A stretch of 64,000 bases of DNA from Hymenobacter pini. Its GTDB lineage: Bacteria; Bacteroidota; Bacteroidia; Cytophagales; Hymenobacteraceae. This document shows, piece after piece, positions 40,541 through 49,751 of this stretch. Made by a program: the position numbers and the translations under genes. The notes beneath the pieces are model-generated. The model saw nothing but the letters and a program-made list of their open reading frames with translations. It made no database searches and was not told the origin of the DNA. Position 1 is the stretch's first letter. Each line of letters starts with the position of its first letter. Location of the stretch: the NCBI RefSeq assembly GCF_020421205.1, contig NZ_JAIZZH010000001.1, positions 1,223,691 to 1,287,690 of the forward strand. Reading direction: 5' to 3'.

Positions 40541-41785
40541 ATGCTGGATTCCATTGAAGACGCCATTGCCGACATCCGCGCCGGCAAAGTCGTAGTAGTC
40601 GTTGACGACGAAGACCGTGAAAACGAAGGCGACTTTATCTGCGCCGCCCGCTGCGCCACGCCCGAGGTCATCAACTTCATGGCCACCCACGGCCGCGGCC
40701 TGGTGTGCGCCCCGCTCATTGAGCAGCGCTGCGAGGAGTTGGGCCTGGAGCTGATGGTGGGCCGCAACACGGCCCTGCACGCCACGCCCTTCACCGTGAG
40801 CATCGACCTGCTCAAAAACGGCGTAACTACCGGTATTTCGGCTTCCGACCGGAGCAAGACCATCCTGGCCCTCATCGACCCCGATACCAAGCCCGAGGAG
40901 CTGGGCAAGCCTGGCCACATTTTCCCGCTGAAAGCCCGCAAGGAAGGCGTACTGCGCCGCGCCGGTCACACCGAGGCCGCCATCGACCTGGCCCGTCTCG
41001 CGGGTTTTGAGCCGGCCGGGGTGCTGGTTGAAATCCTGAAGGAGGACGGCGAAATGGCCCGCCTGCCCGAGCTGCGCAAAATTGCCACCAAGTGGAACCT
41101 GAAGCTGATTTCGGTGCAGGACCTGATCAAGTACCGCCTCGAAAAGGAAAGCCTCATCACCCGCGAAATTTCGGTGAAGCTGCCTACGGATTACGGCGAC
41201 TTCGACCTGATTGCCTACACCCAGCGCACCACCAGCGCCCAGCACCTGGCCCTGGTAAAAGGCGATATTTCGGGCCCCGAGCCCGTGCTGGTACGGGTGC
41301 ACAGCTCCTGCGTCACGGGCGACATCTTCGGGAGCTGCCGCTGCGACTGTGGCCCCCAGCTGCACCGCGCCATGCAGCAGATTGAGCGGGAGGGCCGCGG
41401 CGTAATCGTGTATATGAACCAGGAGGGCCGGGGTATTGGCCTGCTCAACAAGCTGCGCGCCTACAAGCTGCAGGAGCAGGGCCGCGACACGGTAGAAGCC
41501 AACCTGGAGCTGGGCTTCGGCATGGATGAGCGGGACTATGGCGTGGGCGCCCAAATCCTGCGCGACCTGGGCATCAGCAAGATGCGCCTACTCTCCAACA
41601 ACCCCCGCAAGCGCACCGGCCTCATTGGCTACGGCCTGGAAATCGTGGATTCGGTGCCGATTGAAGTGGAGCCTAACGAGCATAACGAGCGGTACCTGAC
41701 CACCAAGCGTGATAAGCTGGGCCACACCATTCTGCACAAAGACCGTCATCCGCATCCGGATACGGCGGCTACTACGGCGGAATAG
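40541..41785 (+). CDS. ribBA: Bifunctional DHBP synthase / GTP cyclohydrolase II
   Basis: A 414-residue riboflavin-synthesis enzyme. Residues 1 to about 205 are DHBP synthase, which makes the four-carbon unit from ribulose 5-phosphate ([46 protein letters not shown]). The rest is GTP cyclohydrolase II, which opens GTP: zinc cysteines in [27 protein letters not shown] and [12 protein letters not shown]. Both active sites look complete. No FMN riboswitch was seen upstream. A strong terminator follows. Confidence 0.96.
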   Translation: MLDSIEDAIADIRAGKVVVVVDDEDRENEGDFICAARCATPEVINFMATHGRGLVCAPLIEQRCEELGLELMVGRNTALHATPFTVSIDLLKNGVTTGISASDRSKTILALIDPDTKPEELGKPGHIFPLKARKEGVLRRAGHTEAAIDLARLAGFEPAGVLVEILKEDGEMARLPELRKIATKWNLKLISVQDLIKYRLEKESLITREISVKLPTDYGDFDLIAYTQRTTSAQHLALVKGDISGPEPVLVRVHSSCVTGDIFGSCRCDCGPQLHRAMQQIEREGRGVIVYMNQEGRGIGLLNKLRAYKLQEQGRDTVEANLELGFGMDERDYGVGAQILRDLGISKMRLLSNNPRKRTGLIGYGLEIVDSVPIEVEPNEHNERYLTTKRDKLGHTILHKDRHPHPDTAATTAE

Positions 41786-41803
41786 CACAGCAGCAGATCA
41801 ACT

Positions 41804-41849
41804 AAGCACGAGCCCCTGTCGGATATACATTCGGCAGGGGCTCGTGCTT
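41804..41849. terminator. Terminator after ribBA
   Basis: Arms AAGCACGAGCCCCTG (41804-41818) and CAGGGGCTCGTGCTT (41835-41849) are perfect 15-base complements, followed by TT. Confidence 0.8.
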
Positions 41850-41895
41850 TGCGCGGAAAGCCGTAACTATCGGTAGTACTTCTCCCCACACTCCA

Positions 41896-42645
41896 GTGTC
41901 TGAATCCCGAACGTTCCGCTTCTCCGGTTTGCTGGTAGCTGCCGGCCTGTTTTCATTCCTGACCGGACAGGCGCAACCAGCGGTCCGCCGCCCGCCCACA
42001 GCCAGCGAAGTGAAGAAGGCCGTGGAGCACCTGGCAAACCTGCCGAATGGAGAAGGGGATAATGGGGAAGCAGTTGGGTATGTGGCCCGTAAGCTGGTGG
42101 CGTACCTGCGCACTCATCGGTTAGATGATCTGCAAGCCAGCAGGCTGGGCATTACGCTGGGGGCTGCCTCCGATGACCAGGCGCAACTGAGCGTATACTC
42201 CTTCACGCACGACTCCGGCGGCACCCGCGGCACGGTTGATAATGTGGTAGTGCAGTGGCAAAACGCGGCCGGCCAGCTCTTTGCGTATCACGTACCAGTG
42301 GAGTGTGCTTTCAGCGAACTGTACCCGCTCCAAGCTCCGGGCCGCAAGTTATATCTGTTGCTAGGCAACGAAAAAGGGAGTGGGATTTGTCTGGGATATA
42401 CGGCGTATGTGCTGGAGTTGAAAGGCAATTACCTGATTCTGGATAATCAGGTGTTCAGCGTTAAAGACCATAGCAACAAAAATGAGCTGACCATCTGTAA
42501 CGTGGCAATGACGTTTGATCCGGCGCGGCAAATCCTGTCGTTGGATGCGGATGAGGGGCCCAATGACCCGGATGTGTACGCCGATGAACCCTTCAAGCCG
42601 TTCAAACTTATATTTCGGCAAGGGCGTTTTGTACCAGTGCCGTAA
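41896..42645 (+). CDS. Secreted protein of unknown function
   Basis: A 249-residue protein from a GTG start, with a signal peptide (GLLVAAGLFSFLTGQAQ). The mature protein is of mixed alpha/beta composition with no motif that I recognise; it has an acidic region (SLDADEGPNDPDVYADE) that could bind calcium, but no classic EF-hand. It precedes another secreted protein by 26 bases on the same strand, so the two may be cotranscribed. Confidence 0.6.
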   Translation: MSESRTFRFSGLLVAAGLFSFLTGQAQPAVRRPPTASEVKKAVEHLANLPNGEGDNGEAVGYVARKLVAYLRTHRLDDLQASRLGITLGAASDDQAQLSVYSFTHDSGGTRGTVDNVVVQWQNAAGQLFAYHVPVECAFSELYPLQAPGRKLYLLLGNEKGSGICLGYTAYVLELKGNYLILDNQVFSVKDHSNKNELTICNVAMTFDPARQILSLDADEGPNDPDVYADEPFKPFKLIFRQGRFVPVP

Positions 42646-42671
42646 TCGGTAGCTTTTCAGTATTCTGCGGT

Positions 42672-43457
42672 ATGAAAAAAATCTTCGGCTTCCTTCTGCT
42701 TCTGTTACCCGTAGCCGCACAGGCTCAGCGTGGCGGGGAAGGCTTCACCCAGCAGTTCAACCGGGGCTCCGTGCTGCTCAGCACCGGCGACACGCTCTCG
42801 GGCCCGGTGATGCTGCACCGCACCGAGGAAACCCTCACCATGAGCCTGGCCGACAATACCGTCCGCACCCTGCCCGCCGTGAACGTGCAGAGTTTTGCCG
42901 TGCAGGGCGAGCGGTACGACCGAAGCCGAGAGCGTTTTTACTACGACGACTTTTACGCCATGCGGCAGGGCTACTACTATGGCAACCCGCTGTACACCAT
43001 GCCCGCCCCTCGCCGCCGGGAGCGGCCCGATACGGCTTTGGTACGGGTATTCCGCACGTACCGCTGGAACCGTGGTAACGACTACAGTGACTTTCGGGCA
43101 CCAGGGTTCTTCGAGCAGCTGAGCAGTGGCCCCATTATTCTGCTGCGGCGTGAGGGCTTGGTACAGCGCCCCATCAATTCGGGGGTGGGTCCGTACGGCT
43201 ACGGCGGGTACGGCTACGGTATGCCCAGCCGCACTGTGGGCTATTATACGGATGTGCAGGACTCTTTTTTCCTGGGCCTGCCCAACGGCAACGTGGTTAC
43301 GCTGCGCAACCCTAAGAAGGACGTGCTAGCCTACTTCCGGGATACCAGCCGCCGCATTGAGCAGTACGCCAAAGACAACAAACTAAGCTTCACGGATGCC
43401 CGGGAGCTGGCCTACATCATCAACTACGCCAACTCCCTGAACTCTGTAAAACAGTAA
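42672..43457 (+). CDS. Secreted Tyr/Gly-rich protein of unknown function
   Basis: A 261-residue protein with a signal peptide (KKIFGFLLLLLPVAAQAQ). The N-terminal part (RGSVLLSTGDTLSGPVML, LADNTVRTLPAVNVQSF) looks like a small beta domain that recurs in Bacteroidota secreted proteins. The middle is Tyr/Arg-rich (RFYYDDFYAMRQGYYYG), and a Gly/Tyr repeat (GPYGYGGYGYGMP) follows near residue 175. Function unknown. Its stop codon lies inside the left arm of a terminator hairpin. Confidence 0.65.
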   Translation: MKKIFGFLLLLLPVAAQAQRGGEGFTQQFNRGSVLLSTGDTLSGPVMLHRTEETLTMSLADNTVRTLPAVNVQSFAVQGERYDRSRERFYYDDFYAMRQGYYYGNPLYTMPAPRRRERPDTALVRVFRTYRWNRGNDYSDFRAPGFFEQLSSGPIILLRREGLVQRPINSGVGPYGYGGYGYGMPSRTVGYYTDVQDSFFLGLPNGNVVTLRNPKKDVLAYFRDTSRRIEQYAKDNKLSFTDARELAYIINYANSLNSVKQ

Positions 43458-43499
43458 GCGGGTTATGCCGCGTTTCATCCGGCATAACCCGCTTACTGT
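43451..43499. terminator. Bidirectional terminator, 20-bp perfect stem
   Basis: Arms 43451-43470 and 43480-43499 are exact complements of 20 bases around a nine-base loop, between convergent genes. The stop codon of the upstream gene (43455-43457) is part of the stem. Confidence 0.88.
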
Positions 43500-43520
43500 T
43501 TCAATAAACCAAGCCGACGC

Positions 43521-45248
43521 CTAGAGTACGCGCAGTACCGGGTAGCGCAAATGGCTGGTTTCGTAGTGGTCTGATTGGCGGTATACCCAATCGAGCTGGG
43601 CGGCGGCGCTGGCGGCAAAAGCGGGGTCGGTTTTCTTCTTTTCTTCCAGCTGCGTGCGGAGCTCGGGCCGACGGCGTAGCAAGTCGGCGGCTACGTCCTC
43701 AAAGACATAATCCGAGAAGTACTCCTTCTGCTGCAGAATGCTGTCGAAGAAGCCCCAGGCAAAAAACGAGTCGGTAGCTTGCGGCTCCAGGGTTTCAATG
43801 AGGTACCGGGCTGCGGGCTGATTCAGGGATATTACGTAGTCGCCGCGCAGGAAGGGGCGGGGCTGGCGCGCGGTGCGCACCTGTACCTGGTTGTGCAGGT
43901 AGTGACCCTCGTAAGGGCGCGGGCCGGTTTTGTAGTCCTGGATGTAGTAGGTTTCGCCGGTGATGACCGTATCGGCGGCCAGTTGCCGCAGCTGCACCCC
44001 CGAGAGGCGGAGGCGTTCTACCACCTCGCCCCAGGCCTGCGGCACCACGTAGGCGCGGGGGCGCTGCACCTGCACGGTAGGCCGGAAGGTATTGCGGTAC
44101 GGAATGGATTTGGTGAAGGGAGCTTTCCGGTCATAGTACAGCCGGGGCAGGCCGCTCACCTCACTGGGCTTGGATTTGCCTTCAAACCCGCGGAAAGTAA
44201 ACTGTTCAACCTGGGTGGTATCCAGTTTCCAGCCCAAGGCAAACTGCTGTTGCTCCGCTAGCTGGCGGTTGGCCTCGGCCCGGGCCTGGGCAATGGCCGC
44301 CCCATCCTGGTGCACCTGCCGGATGAGCAGCTCCAGAAAATCATAGGTAGCGCGTACCCGCGGCGTGTAGGTTTTGAGCATGTGGGTTTCGGTTACAAAC
44401 CCGATGGTGTTGAACAGGGTGGTGTACCCGGTAGAGTAGCGGGGCGTTTCCAGAAAGCCCACCAGCCCCCGGGCATCGGGAGTGCGGCCCTCAAAATCCA
44501 CGTAGGGCGTGAGGTACCATTTCTTCTTATCCATTCCTCCGTACAAAGCCGGCAGCAGTTGCTGCTGCATGTAATGGCTCAGGGCCGGGTGCAGCTTGTC
44601 CTTCTGGGTGGCAATCAGCGTCATGGTGTACTGGTAGTCGGCCCCGTTGGAGGTGTGGGTGTCCACGTACACATCGGGCTGCCAGCGCTGAAACAGCTGG
44701 GCAAACGCACGGGCATTGCGCGAGTCCTGCTTGATATAGTCCCGGTTCAGGTCGAGGTTGCGGGCGTTGCCGCGGAAACCGTAGCTCTCGGGGCCGTTCT
44801 GGTTGGTGCGGGTGGTGGAGTTGCGGTTGAGGGCGCCATCCACGTTGTAAATTGGGATAAACACGAGCACCACGTCAGCCAGCTGCCGGCGCAGCTCTTT
44901 TTTCTGCACGTAGTCGCGGGCCAGCATCATGCTGGCGTCAATGCCCTCAGGCTCCCCCGGGTGAATGCCATTCTGAATAAACACTACCCGCCGGCCTTTA
45001 GCCCGCAGTGAAGCCGGCTCAAAATCCCCGTCCAGCGAAACGACTACCTCATGCAAAGGCCGGCCGCTGTCGGTCTGACCCGCTTCGCGCAGCTGAATTT
45101 CGGGGTAGGCGGCATCCAACTGCTGGTAATAGCTGATGCATTCGGCGTGGGTAGTGGTGGTATTGCCGTTGCCTTTTTCAAAAGGCGTGCGCCAGTCAGG
45201 TGCGGGGGCGGTAATCAGCAGAAAGGCGGAGAGGAGAGGTGCCAGCAT
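43521..45248 (-). CDS. Secreted M14-family zinc carboxypeptidase
   Basis: A 575-residue peptidase from the ATG at 45248 with a signal peptide (MLAPLLSAFLLITAPAP). The M14 zinc ligands are HPGEPEG (His and Glu) and the later His in VDTHTSNGADY; the catalytic Glu is expected in FVTETHML. Arg-rich substrate site NARNLDLNRDYIK is also clear. The C-terminal 250 residues (from about 330) form a second region that is partly beta and of unknown role. Likely periplasmic or extracellular peptide trimming. Confidence 0.88.
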   Translation of the reverse strand: MLAPLLSAFLLITAPAPDWRTPFEKGNGNTTTTHAECISYYQQLDAAYPEIQLREAGQTDSGRPLHEVVVSLDGDFEPASLRAKGRRVVFIQNGIHPGEPEGIDASMMLARDYVQKKELRRQLADVVLVFIPIYNVDGALNRNSTTRTNQNGPESYGFRGNARNLDLNRDYIKQDSRNARAFAQLFQRWQPDVYVDTHTSNGADYQYTMTLIATQKDKLHPALSHYMQQQLLPALYGGMDKKKWYLTPYVDFEGRTPDARGLVGFLETPRYSTGYTTLFNTIGFVTETHMLKTYTPRVRATYDFLELLIRQVHQDGAAIAQARAEANRQLAEQQQFALGWKLDTTQVEQFTFRGFEGKSKPSEVSGLPRLYYDRKAPFTKSIPYRNTFRPTVQVQRPRAYVVPQAWGEVVERLRLSGVQLRQLAADTVITGETYYIQDYKTGPRPYEGHYLHNQVQVRTARQPRPFLRGDYVISLNQPAARYLIETLEPQATDSFFAWGFFDSILQQKEYFSDYVFEDVAADLLRRRPELRTQLEEKKKTDPAFAASAAAQLDWVYRQSDHYETSHLRYPVLRVL

Positions 45249-45366
45249 AGAAGGATGAAGATACAGTGGCCAAAAGACGCAGGTTGCCCGCAAAGGTGGC
45301 CTGCAAAGCAAAGCCGTTTCGCGCGGGGCACGAAACGGCTGTACAAGCTAGAGTAAAAGGAACAGG

Positions 45367-45801
45367 TTAATACAACCGTCGTGGGGCTGGGAACAGCATC
45401 TGGTCGAGGCTGTACTTGCCGGGCCCGATGAAGGCCAAGCTCAGGAACAGAATGGCCGACTCAAGCGCGTGCGAATATTGGTTGAACCCGTCGCCGCTGC
45501 TCAGGTGCACCACCGTGGCTACCACCATAGTGCCCAGCAACAGTGCGCACGTAAACCGGAAAAACAGTCCAATAGCCAGCAGCTGTCCGCCCACGGCTTC
45601 GGCAAAAGCGGCCAGAAATCCCCAGAAGGCCGGTGCAAACTTGATACCCAGCAGCTGCATGGAGCCGCCCAGCTCCGTCCAGGTAGCCACGCCGCCCGTG
45701 AGCTTGGGGTAGCCGTGCACGGTGAACATAATCCCGATACCTACGCGCAGAAGCAGGAGCCCTAGATCATGGGTACGGTAGCGGTTTTCGAACAGTGCCA
45801 T
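45367..45801 (-). CDS. DoxX-family membrane protein
   Basis: A 144-residue inner-membrane protein with four hydrophobic helices (LGLLLLRVGIGIMFTVHGYPKL starts the first). The pattern GIMFTVHGYPKLTGG and FLAAFAEAVGGQLLAIGLFFR is typical of DoxX. I use the ATG at 45801; the longer frame gives an unlikely soluble leader. Family roles include respiratory or redox-stress partners, but the specific job is unknown. Confidence 0.87.
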   Translation of the reverse strand: MALFENRYRTHDLGLLLLRVGIGIMFTVHGYPKLTGGVATWTELGGSMQLLGIKFAPAFWGFLAAFAEAVGGQLLAIGLFFRFTCALLLGTMVVATVVHLSSGDGFNQYSHALESAILFLSLAFIGPGKYSLDQMLFPAPRRLY

Positions 45802-45905
45802 AGACAGATGCAGGTCAGGCCAGGAGCTATTGGAAAGGAAAGGTGCGCTTGAGTTTTGCCAAAGTACAATATTTGTTATTAAATGCAATCAGTCGGGCTA
45901 GAAGT

Positions 45906-46595
45906 TTACCGGTAAAGTAATACCCCAGTGATGCGCGAAGCGGGCGGAATCTCCCCCGAAGTAATTTGCTCCGGGGGCTTATTGGGTAGCGACTTAGGGT
46001 CAATCACCCAAGCTAGCTGCACCTGCCCCGACACGGCGGCCAGCCCAGCCGGCGTGTTACGGATGCGTGTAAGCCCCAAGTTTTGGCGGGCCGCCCCAAA
46101 CGGCGAGCCAACCCCAATGCCCTCAGCCGTGCGGTAGTGCGGCGAATATATTCGGATGCGCCGGATGCGGTAGCCGGTGCGCGCGTCCCCAATCATTTGC
46201 AGCATGGAAGCGGGAGCATCGGGGTACGCAGCATCCCGCAGCTGGTAGGCTGGCAGTGTCTGGCCGTTGTCTTGGTAAGTGGCAGGCGTAAGCAGTTCCG
46301 CCGGTACCACTTTCTTCAGCTTGGCCTCCGACATACCCAGGCGTAGGCGGCCTGCCCGGCCGGGGCTGATGAGGTGCAGGGAATCGGGCAGTGGGGCTCC
46401 GGTATCGGCGGTGCCCAAGGCAGCGCCCTGAGCTACCGGGGCCGAGCCCGGTGAAACCGGGGCGGGGCTGCCATCAGCAGCGGCGAAGGGCGGAGTGCCG
46501 GGGTCGGTGGCCGAGCGGGTAGTAGTGCCAGTGTCGCAACCGGCCAGAGAGCCGGCAATAAGTGGCAGGGTTACAAGTAGAAATCGGGGCAGCAT
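45906..46595 (-). CDS. Lipoprotein of unknown function
   Basis: A 229-residue lipoprotein with lipobox SLAGC (Cys19), an Ala/Pro/Gly-rich linker to about residue 70, then a compact domain (RLRLGMSEAKLKKVVPAELL, YRIRRIRIYSPHYRTAEGIGVGSPFGAARQNLG). The spacing of GMSEAKLK and GIGVGSPFGAARQ resembles the paired half-domains of small bacterial lipoproteins of unknown role. Divergent from surE. Confidence 0.65.
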   Translation of the reverse strand: MLPRFLLVTLPLIAGSLAGCDTGTTTRSATDPGTPPFAAADGSPAPVSPGSAPVAQGAALGTADTGAPLPDSLHLISPGRAGRLRLGMSEAKLKKVVPAELLTPATYQDNGQTLPAYQLRDAAYPDAPASMLQMIGDARTGYRIRRIRIYSPHYRTAEGIGVGSPFGAARQNLGLTRIRNTPAGLAAVSGQVQLAWVIDPKSLPNKPPEQITSGEIPPASRITGVLLYR

Positions 46596-46698
46596 AGCCC
46601 GCTATACGCGGCTAACGGCGCAGTTGTTGAAAACCTGAGCCTACTGCCCGGCGTTAGGCAAAGCAGCTCCAGGCTCCACTCGTTGCATTGGCGCTGCC

Positions 46699-46706
46699 TA
46701 CCTTTG
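46699..46706 (+). promoter_or_regulatory. Promoter -7 box for surE
   Basis: TACCTTTG, 34 bases before the GTG start at 46741. Confidence 0.5.
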
Positions 46707-46740
46707 TTCCATATCTGACCACTACTTGACTTTGCTTCCC

Positions 46741-47610
46741 GTGACGACACCAGCCCGCAAGCCCCTGATTCTGATTTCCAACGATGACGGTATTACCGCC
46801 CCCGGTATTGCTACGCTGGTGCGGGTGATGCGCCGCATTGGTGAAGTGGTGGTGGTAGCGCCCAACTCGCCGCAGTCGGGCATGGGCCACGCCATTACCA
46901 TTGGCCACCCGTTGCGCCTCGATGCCAGCTCCATTTTTGAAGGCGTGGAGGCCTACGAATGCAGCGGCACCCCCGCCGACTGCGTGAAGCTGGCCAAGCA
47001 CCATGTGCTCAAGGACCGGCGCCCCGACCTGGTGGTATCGGGCATTAACCACGGCTCCAACTCCGCCGTGAACGTGCTGTACTCCGGCACCATGTCGGCG
47101 GCTATTGAGGCGGCGGTGGAAGGGCTGCCCGCCATTGGCTTCTCCCTCTGCGACTACGGCCACGGCGCTGACTTCTCACACACCGAGGAGTGGATTGAGT
47201 TTCTGACCCGGCAGGCGCTGGAGCATGGTATTCCGCAGGGCACAGCCCTGAACATCAACATCCCCAAAAAATCGGCGGAGCCCATTGCCGGAGCCCGGTT
47301 GTGCCGGCAGGCTCGGGCCAAGTGGCAGGAGGAATTCGACCTGCGCCATGACCCGCACAACCGGCCGTATTACTGGCTGATTGGCTCCTTCGTGAATGAA
47401 GACCACGGCCAGGATACCGACGAATACGCCCTGTCCCACAACTATATTTCCATTGTGCCCTGCCAGTACGATTTGACGGCCCTCTACGGCCTGCGCGAAA
47501 TGAACGCCAGCTGGGAGCTGAGCCCCACGCCTAAGGGCAGTCAGGCACCGACTCCCACCGTGGGCAGCGCCGAGCCGGAACCCGGCGAATCGGCCGAGGG
47601 CATTGGCTAG
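46741..47610 (+). CDS. surE: 5'/3'-nucleotidase SurE
   Basis: A 289-residue metal-dependent phosphatase that removes phosphate from nucleoside monophosphates. Active-site loop LISNDDGITAPGI holds the metal Asp pair near the N terminus; NSPQSGMGHAIT, ECSGTPADCVKLA and VSGINHGSNS complete the site. The start is the GTG at 46741, just before the first strand; a TTG 15 bases earlier is possible. The last 30 residues are a low-complexity tail not needed for the fold. Confidence 0.94.
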   Translation: MTTPARKPLILISNDDGITAPGIATLVRVMRRIGEVVVVAPNSPQSGMGHAITIGHPLRLDASSIFEGVEAYECSGTPADCVKLAKHHVLKDRRPDLVVSGINHGSNSAVNVLYSGTMSAAIEAAVEGLPAIGFSLCDYGHGADFSHTEEWIEFLTRQALEHGIPQGTALNINIPKKSAEPIAGARLCRQARAKWQEEFDLRHDPHNRPYYWLIGSFVNEDHGQDTDEYALSHNYISIVPCQYDLTALYGLREMNASWELSPTPKGSQAPTPTVGSAEPEPGESAEGIG

Positions 47611-47638
47611 CACTAGGCGGCAAATCAACTAAAATCGT

Positions 47639-47679
47639 CGCCCCGGCTCCCACAACGCTATGTTGCAGGAACCGGGGCG
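47639..47679. terminator. Hairpin after surE
   Basis: Twelve-base arms CGCCCCGGCTCC and GGAACCGGGGCG pair with one mismatch around an inner CAAC/GTTG stem, between the convergent surE and 47702 genes. Confidence 0.6.
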
Positions 47680-47701
47680 CGGTTGTGAGCGTGACCAATG
47701 G

Positions 47702-47875
47702 CTAGTGGGGAGGCAGCGAAACGTGCTTCGGACGGGCCACCGATGGGTGATCAGGTTTTCGCACCACCGGCACGGCCGCCATGTGCCGTGCGGTGGGCAG
47801 AGCCGGGGGCAGTAATCGGCTCAGCAGCCACAGCAGCCCCAGAAACACCACAACCAACAGCAGGATTTTCTTCAT
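47702..47875 (-). CDS. 57-residue single-TM or secreted miniprotein
   Basis: A 57-residue protein beginning MKKILLLVVVFLGLLWLLSR: one strongly hydrophobic helix, then a short Pro/His/Arg-rich segment ending in SLPPH. There is no cleavage motif, so it may stay membrane-anchored. It is below the usual annotation size but has a clean ATG, a stop within a reasonable length and strong signal-like composition. Function unknown. It is 73 bases downstream of another small secreted-protein gene on the same strand. Confidence 0.6.
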   Translation of the reverse strand: MKKILLLVVVFLGLLWLLSRLLPPALPTARHMAAVPVVRKPDHPSVARPKHVSLPPH

Positions 47876-47948
47876 ACAACGAGGGGCGGGGTAAAGTAGT
47901 CAGGCGCGAAGCCAAACATACCCGCTGGCGTATGAAGAGTGCGTGAAC

Positions 47949-48224
47949 CTAGTGCTGCATTGTGTGCGTGCTATGGGCCGAGTTGCGCTTCGTTGTGGTG
48001 GTTTTGCGGGTGCTGCTGGCAGCTGGTGTGGTTACCGTCTGGGTTTTGGCCGTGGCGTTGTAGTTGCCGCTGGGCGTGCTTACCTCGTGGGTACGCACAG
48101 TGGTCCGGGCCGTGCCGCTGGGGGTAGATTGGGTGCTGGTGGCGGTGGTTTTTTTCTGCACAGCTTGGGCATTGGCGGAGGTAGCAGCGGCGGCCAGCAG
48201 GACCAGAAACAGGAGCTTTTTCAT
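47949..48224 (-). CDS. Small secreted Thr/Ser-rich protein
   Basis: A 91-residue protein with a signal peptide (KKLLFLVLLAAAATSANAQ). The mature 70 residues are almost all Thr, Ser, Ala, Lys and Arg, with a repeated STPSG-x-x motif, and should be disordered. No family recognised. It lies between the sensor kinase and the 57-residue gene on the same strand. Confidence 0.65.
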   Translation of the reverse strand: MKKLLFLVLLAAAATSANAQAVQKKTTATSTQSTPSGTARTTVRTHEVSTPSGNYNATAKTQTVTTPAASSTRKTTTTKRNSAHSTHTMQH

Positions 48225-48301
48225 GGGAGTTGAGGGGGATTATTGGTGAGACGCCCCTTGTACGTAAGCTGCTCCTTCGGGATGCTCCGGCAGCGCGTTG
48301 C

Positions 48302-49630
48302 TCACGGAAACCACAGGGAAAAGGTAGTGCCCTTGCCTTCCGTCGATTCTACCGTGAGCGGGGCTTTGTGAAACTCGGCAATGGTTTTGGCAATGGGTAA
48401 GCCCAGCCCGTAGCCTTCGGGGGCCGCCGCACCGGCCTGGAACCGCCGGAACCGGTCGAACAGATGGGGAAGGTGCTGGGCCGCAATGCCCGGCCCGGTA
48501 TCCGCCACCGACAGCCGGTAGCCGTCTGCCTCGGGGCGGCCGCTTACGGTAATAGTGCCGCTTTCCCGGTTGTATTTCACCGCGTTGCTTATCAGGTTGA
48601 ACAACAGCGTGAACAGCAGGGTACGGTTGGCTTGGCGCACGATGTAATCGGGCCGCAGGTCTTCCATAAGCCGGATGTCGCGCTGGGCCAGTCGGTCTTC
48701 CAGCTCGGTCGTCACGTCGGCCAGTACAGCCGCCAGGGATACGGCTTCGTCGCGCAGGTACTGCTCGTTTTCGATGTTGGCAATCAGCAGCAGGGTTTTC
48801 ACGGTGTTGCGCAGGCGGTACAGCGTCTTCTGCGACTCTACAATCTTGAGCGAGTGGGCGTGACCCAGCTCGGGGTCCTGCAGCATATTCTCAAACCTCG
48901 ACTGCAGAATACTTACCGGGGTAAGCAGCTCGTGCGATACGTTGGACATAAACTCCCGCTCTTTCTCGAAAGCCGTTTGCACCCGCCGCATCGTGTCGTT
49001 CAGGCTGTCGTCGAGGCGGCGGAAGTCGGTGGTGGTGGTAGCCAGCGGCTCGTAGGAAAACGCCGAGGGATGGTGCACGCCCTGCAGCTTATTGCTGATA
49101 AGCCGCCGCAATGGGCGCAGTAGGTAGTGCGCAAAGGCTGCGTCGGTTACAATCGTCAGCAACGCCCCAATCACCAGCACCCACAGGGCCATGCGCCGCA
49201 GCGTGTCGGTGAGCAGCTCCACCGTAGCCAGCGACGAGCCGATTTCCAGCCGGTAGTTACGGCCGGCCGTGCTGAACTGCTGGCTCAGGATGCGGAAGTC
49301 CTCAATTTGATTGTCAACCTGCCGGGGCTCATCGAAAATGCGGGGCGGGTGGGGCAGGTGGCGCGGGTCGGCGCTGGTGGGTAGAGGCGTAAGCGTAATA
49401 TACTCCTGCTTCAGAATGTTATAGTCGGCGTATTCCTCGCCCTGTACAAACGCCGAAATACCGTCCCGCTCAATGAGGTCCAGCACTTCTTCCCGCTTCT
49501 CGTGCAGGCGCTGGTCGGTGTGCGACACCGCCACCCGGCTCACAATGGGCGGAATCACCACGGCACCCAGCAGCACCAGCAGCAGCTTGGAAAGCGCGTT
49601 GAACAGGGCCAGCTTGGCTTCTAACCGCAT
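48302..49630 (-). CDS. Membrane sensor histidine kinase
   Basis: A 442-residue kinase from the ATG at 49630. Two transmembrane helices (about residues 10-30 and 150-175) bracket a periplasmic sensor region of about 120 residues with no known fold. Then a HAMP-like segment (LLRPLRRLIS), HisKA with H233 in VSHELLTPVSIL, and HATPase with NLISNAVKYN, DTGPGIAA and GYGLGLPIAK. It lies 121 bases downstream of an OmpR-type regulator gene on the same strand and forms a two-component system with it. Signal unknown. Confidence 0.9.
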   Translation of the reverse strand: MRLEAKLALFNALSKLLLVLLGAVVIPPIVSRVAVSHTDQRLHEKREEVLDLIERDGISAFVQGEEYADYNILKQEYITLTPLPTSADPRHLPHPPRIFDEPRQVDNQIEDFRILSQQFSTAGRNYRLEIGSSLATVELLTDTLRRMALWVLVIGALLTIVTDAAFAHYLLRPLRRLISNKLQGVHHPSAFSYEPLATTTTDFRRLDDSLNDTMRRVQTAFEKEREFMSNVSHELLTPVSILQSRFENMLQDPELGHAHSLKIVESQKTLYRLRNTVKTLLLIANIENEQYLRDEAVSLAAVLADVTTELEDRLAQRDIRLMEDLRPDYIVRQANRTLLFTLLFNLISNAVKYNRESGTITVSGRPEADGYRLSVADTGPGIAAQHLPHLFDRFRRFQAGAAAPEGYGLGLPIAKTIAEFHKAPLTVESTEGKGTTFSLWFP

Positions 49631-49751
49631 GGTAATTTGAGATGTAGGTGAGTAGTTGGGCGTGGCGCATTGCGGCAGAATACCCAGATGCCAAGATGTG
49701 TTGTACCGTTGGCATCCGGACACCTGCCGCGCCGTCTTCTGTATGAAGCCG

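Noticed and set aside
47698..48249. Forward frames over the two miniprotein genes
   Set aside because: The reverse-strand frames have clean signal peptides and ATG starts, while the forward ones are Gly/Trp/Cys-rich shadow sequence.
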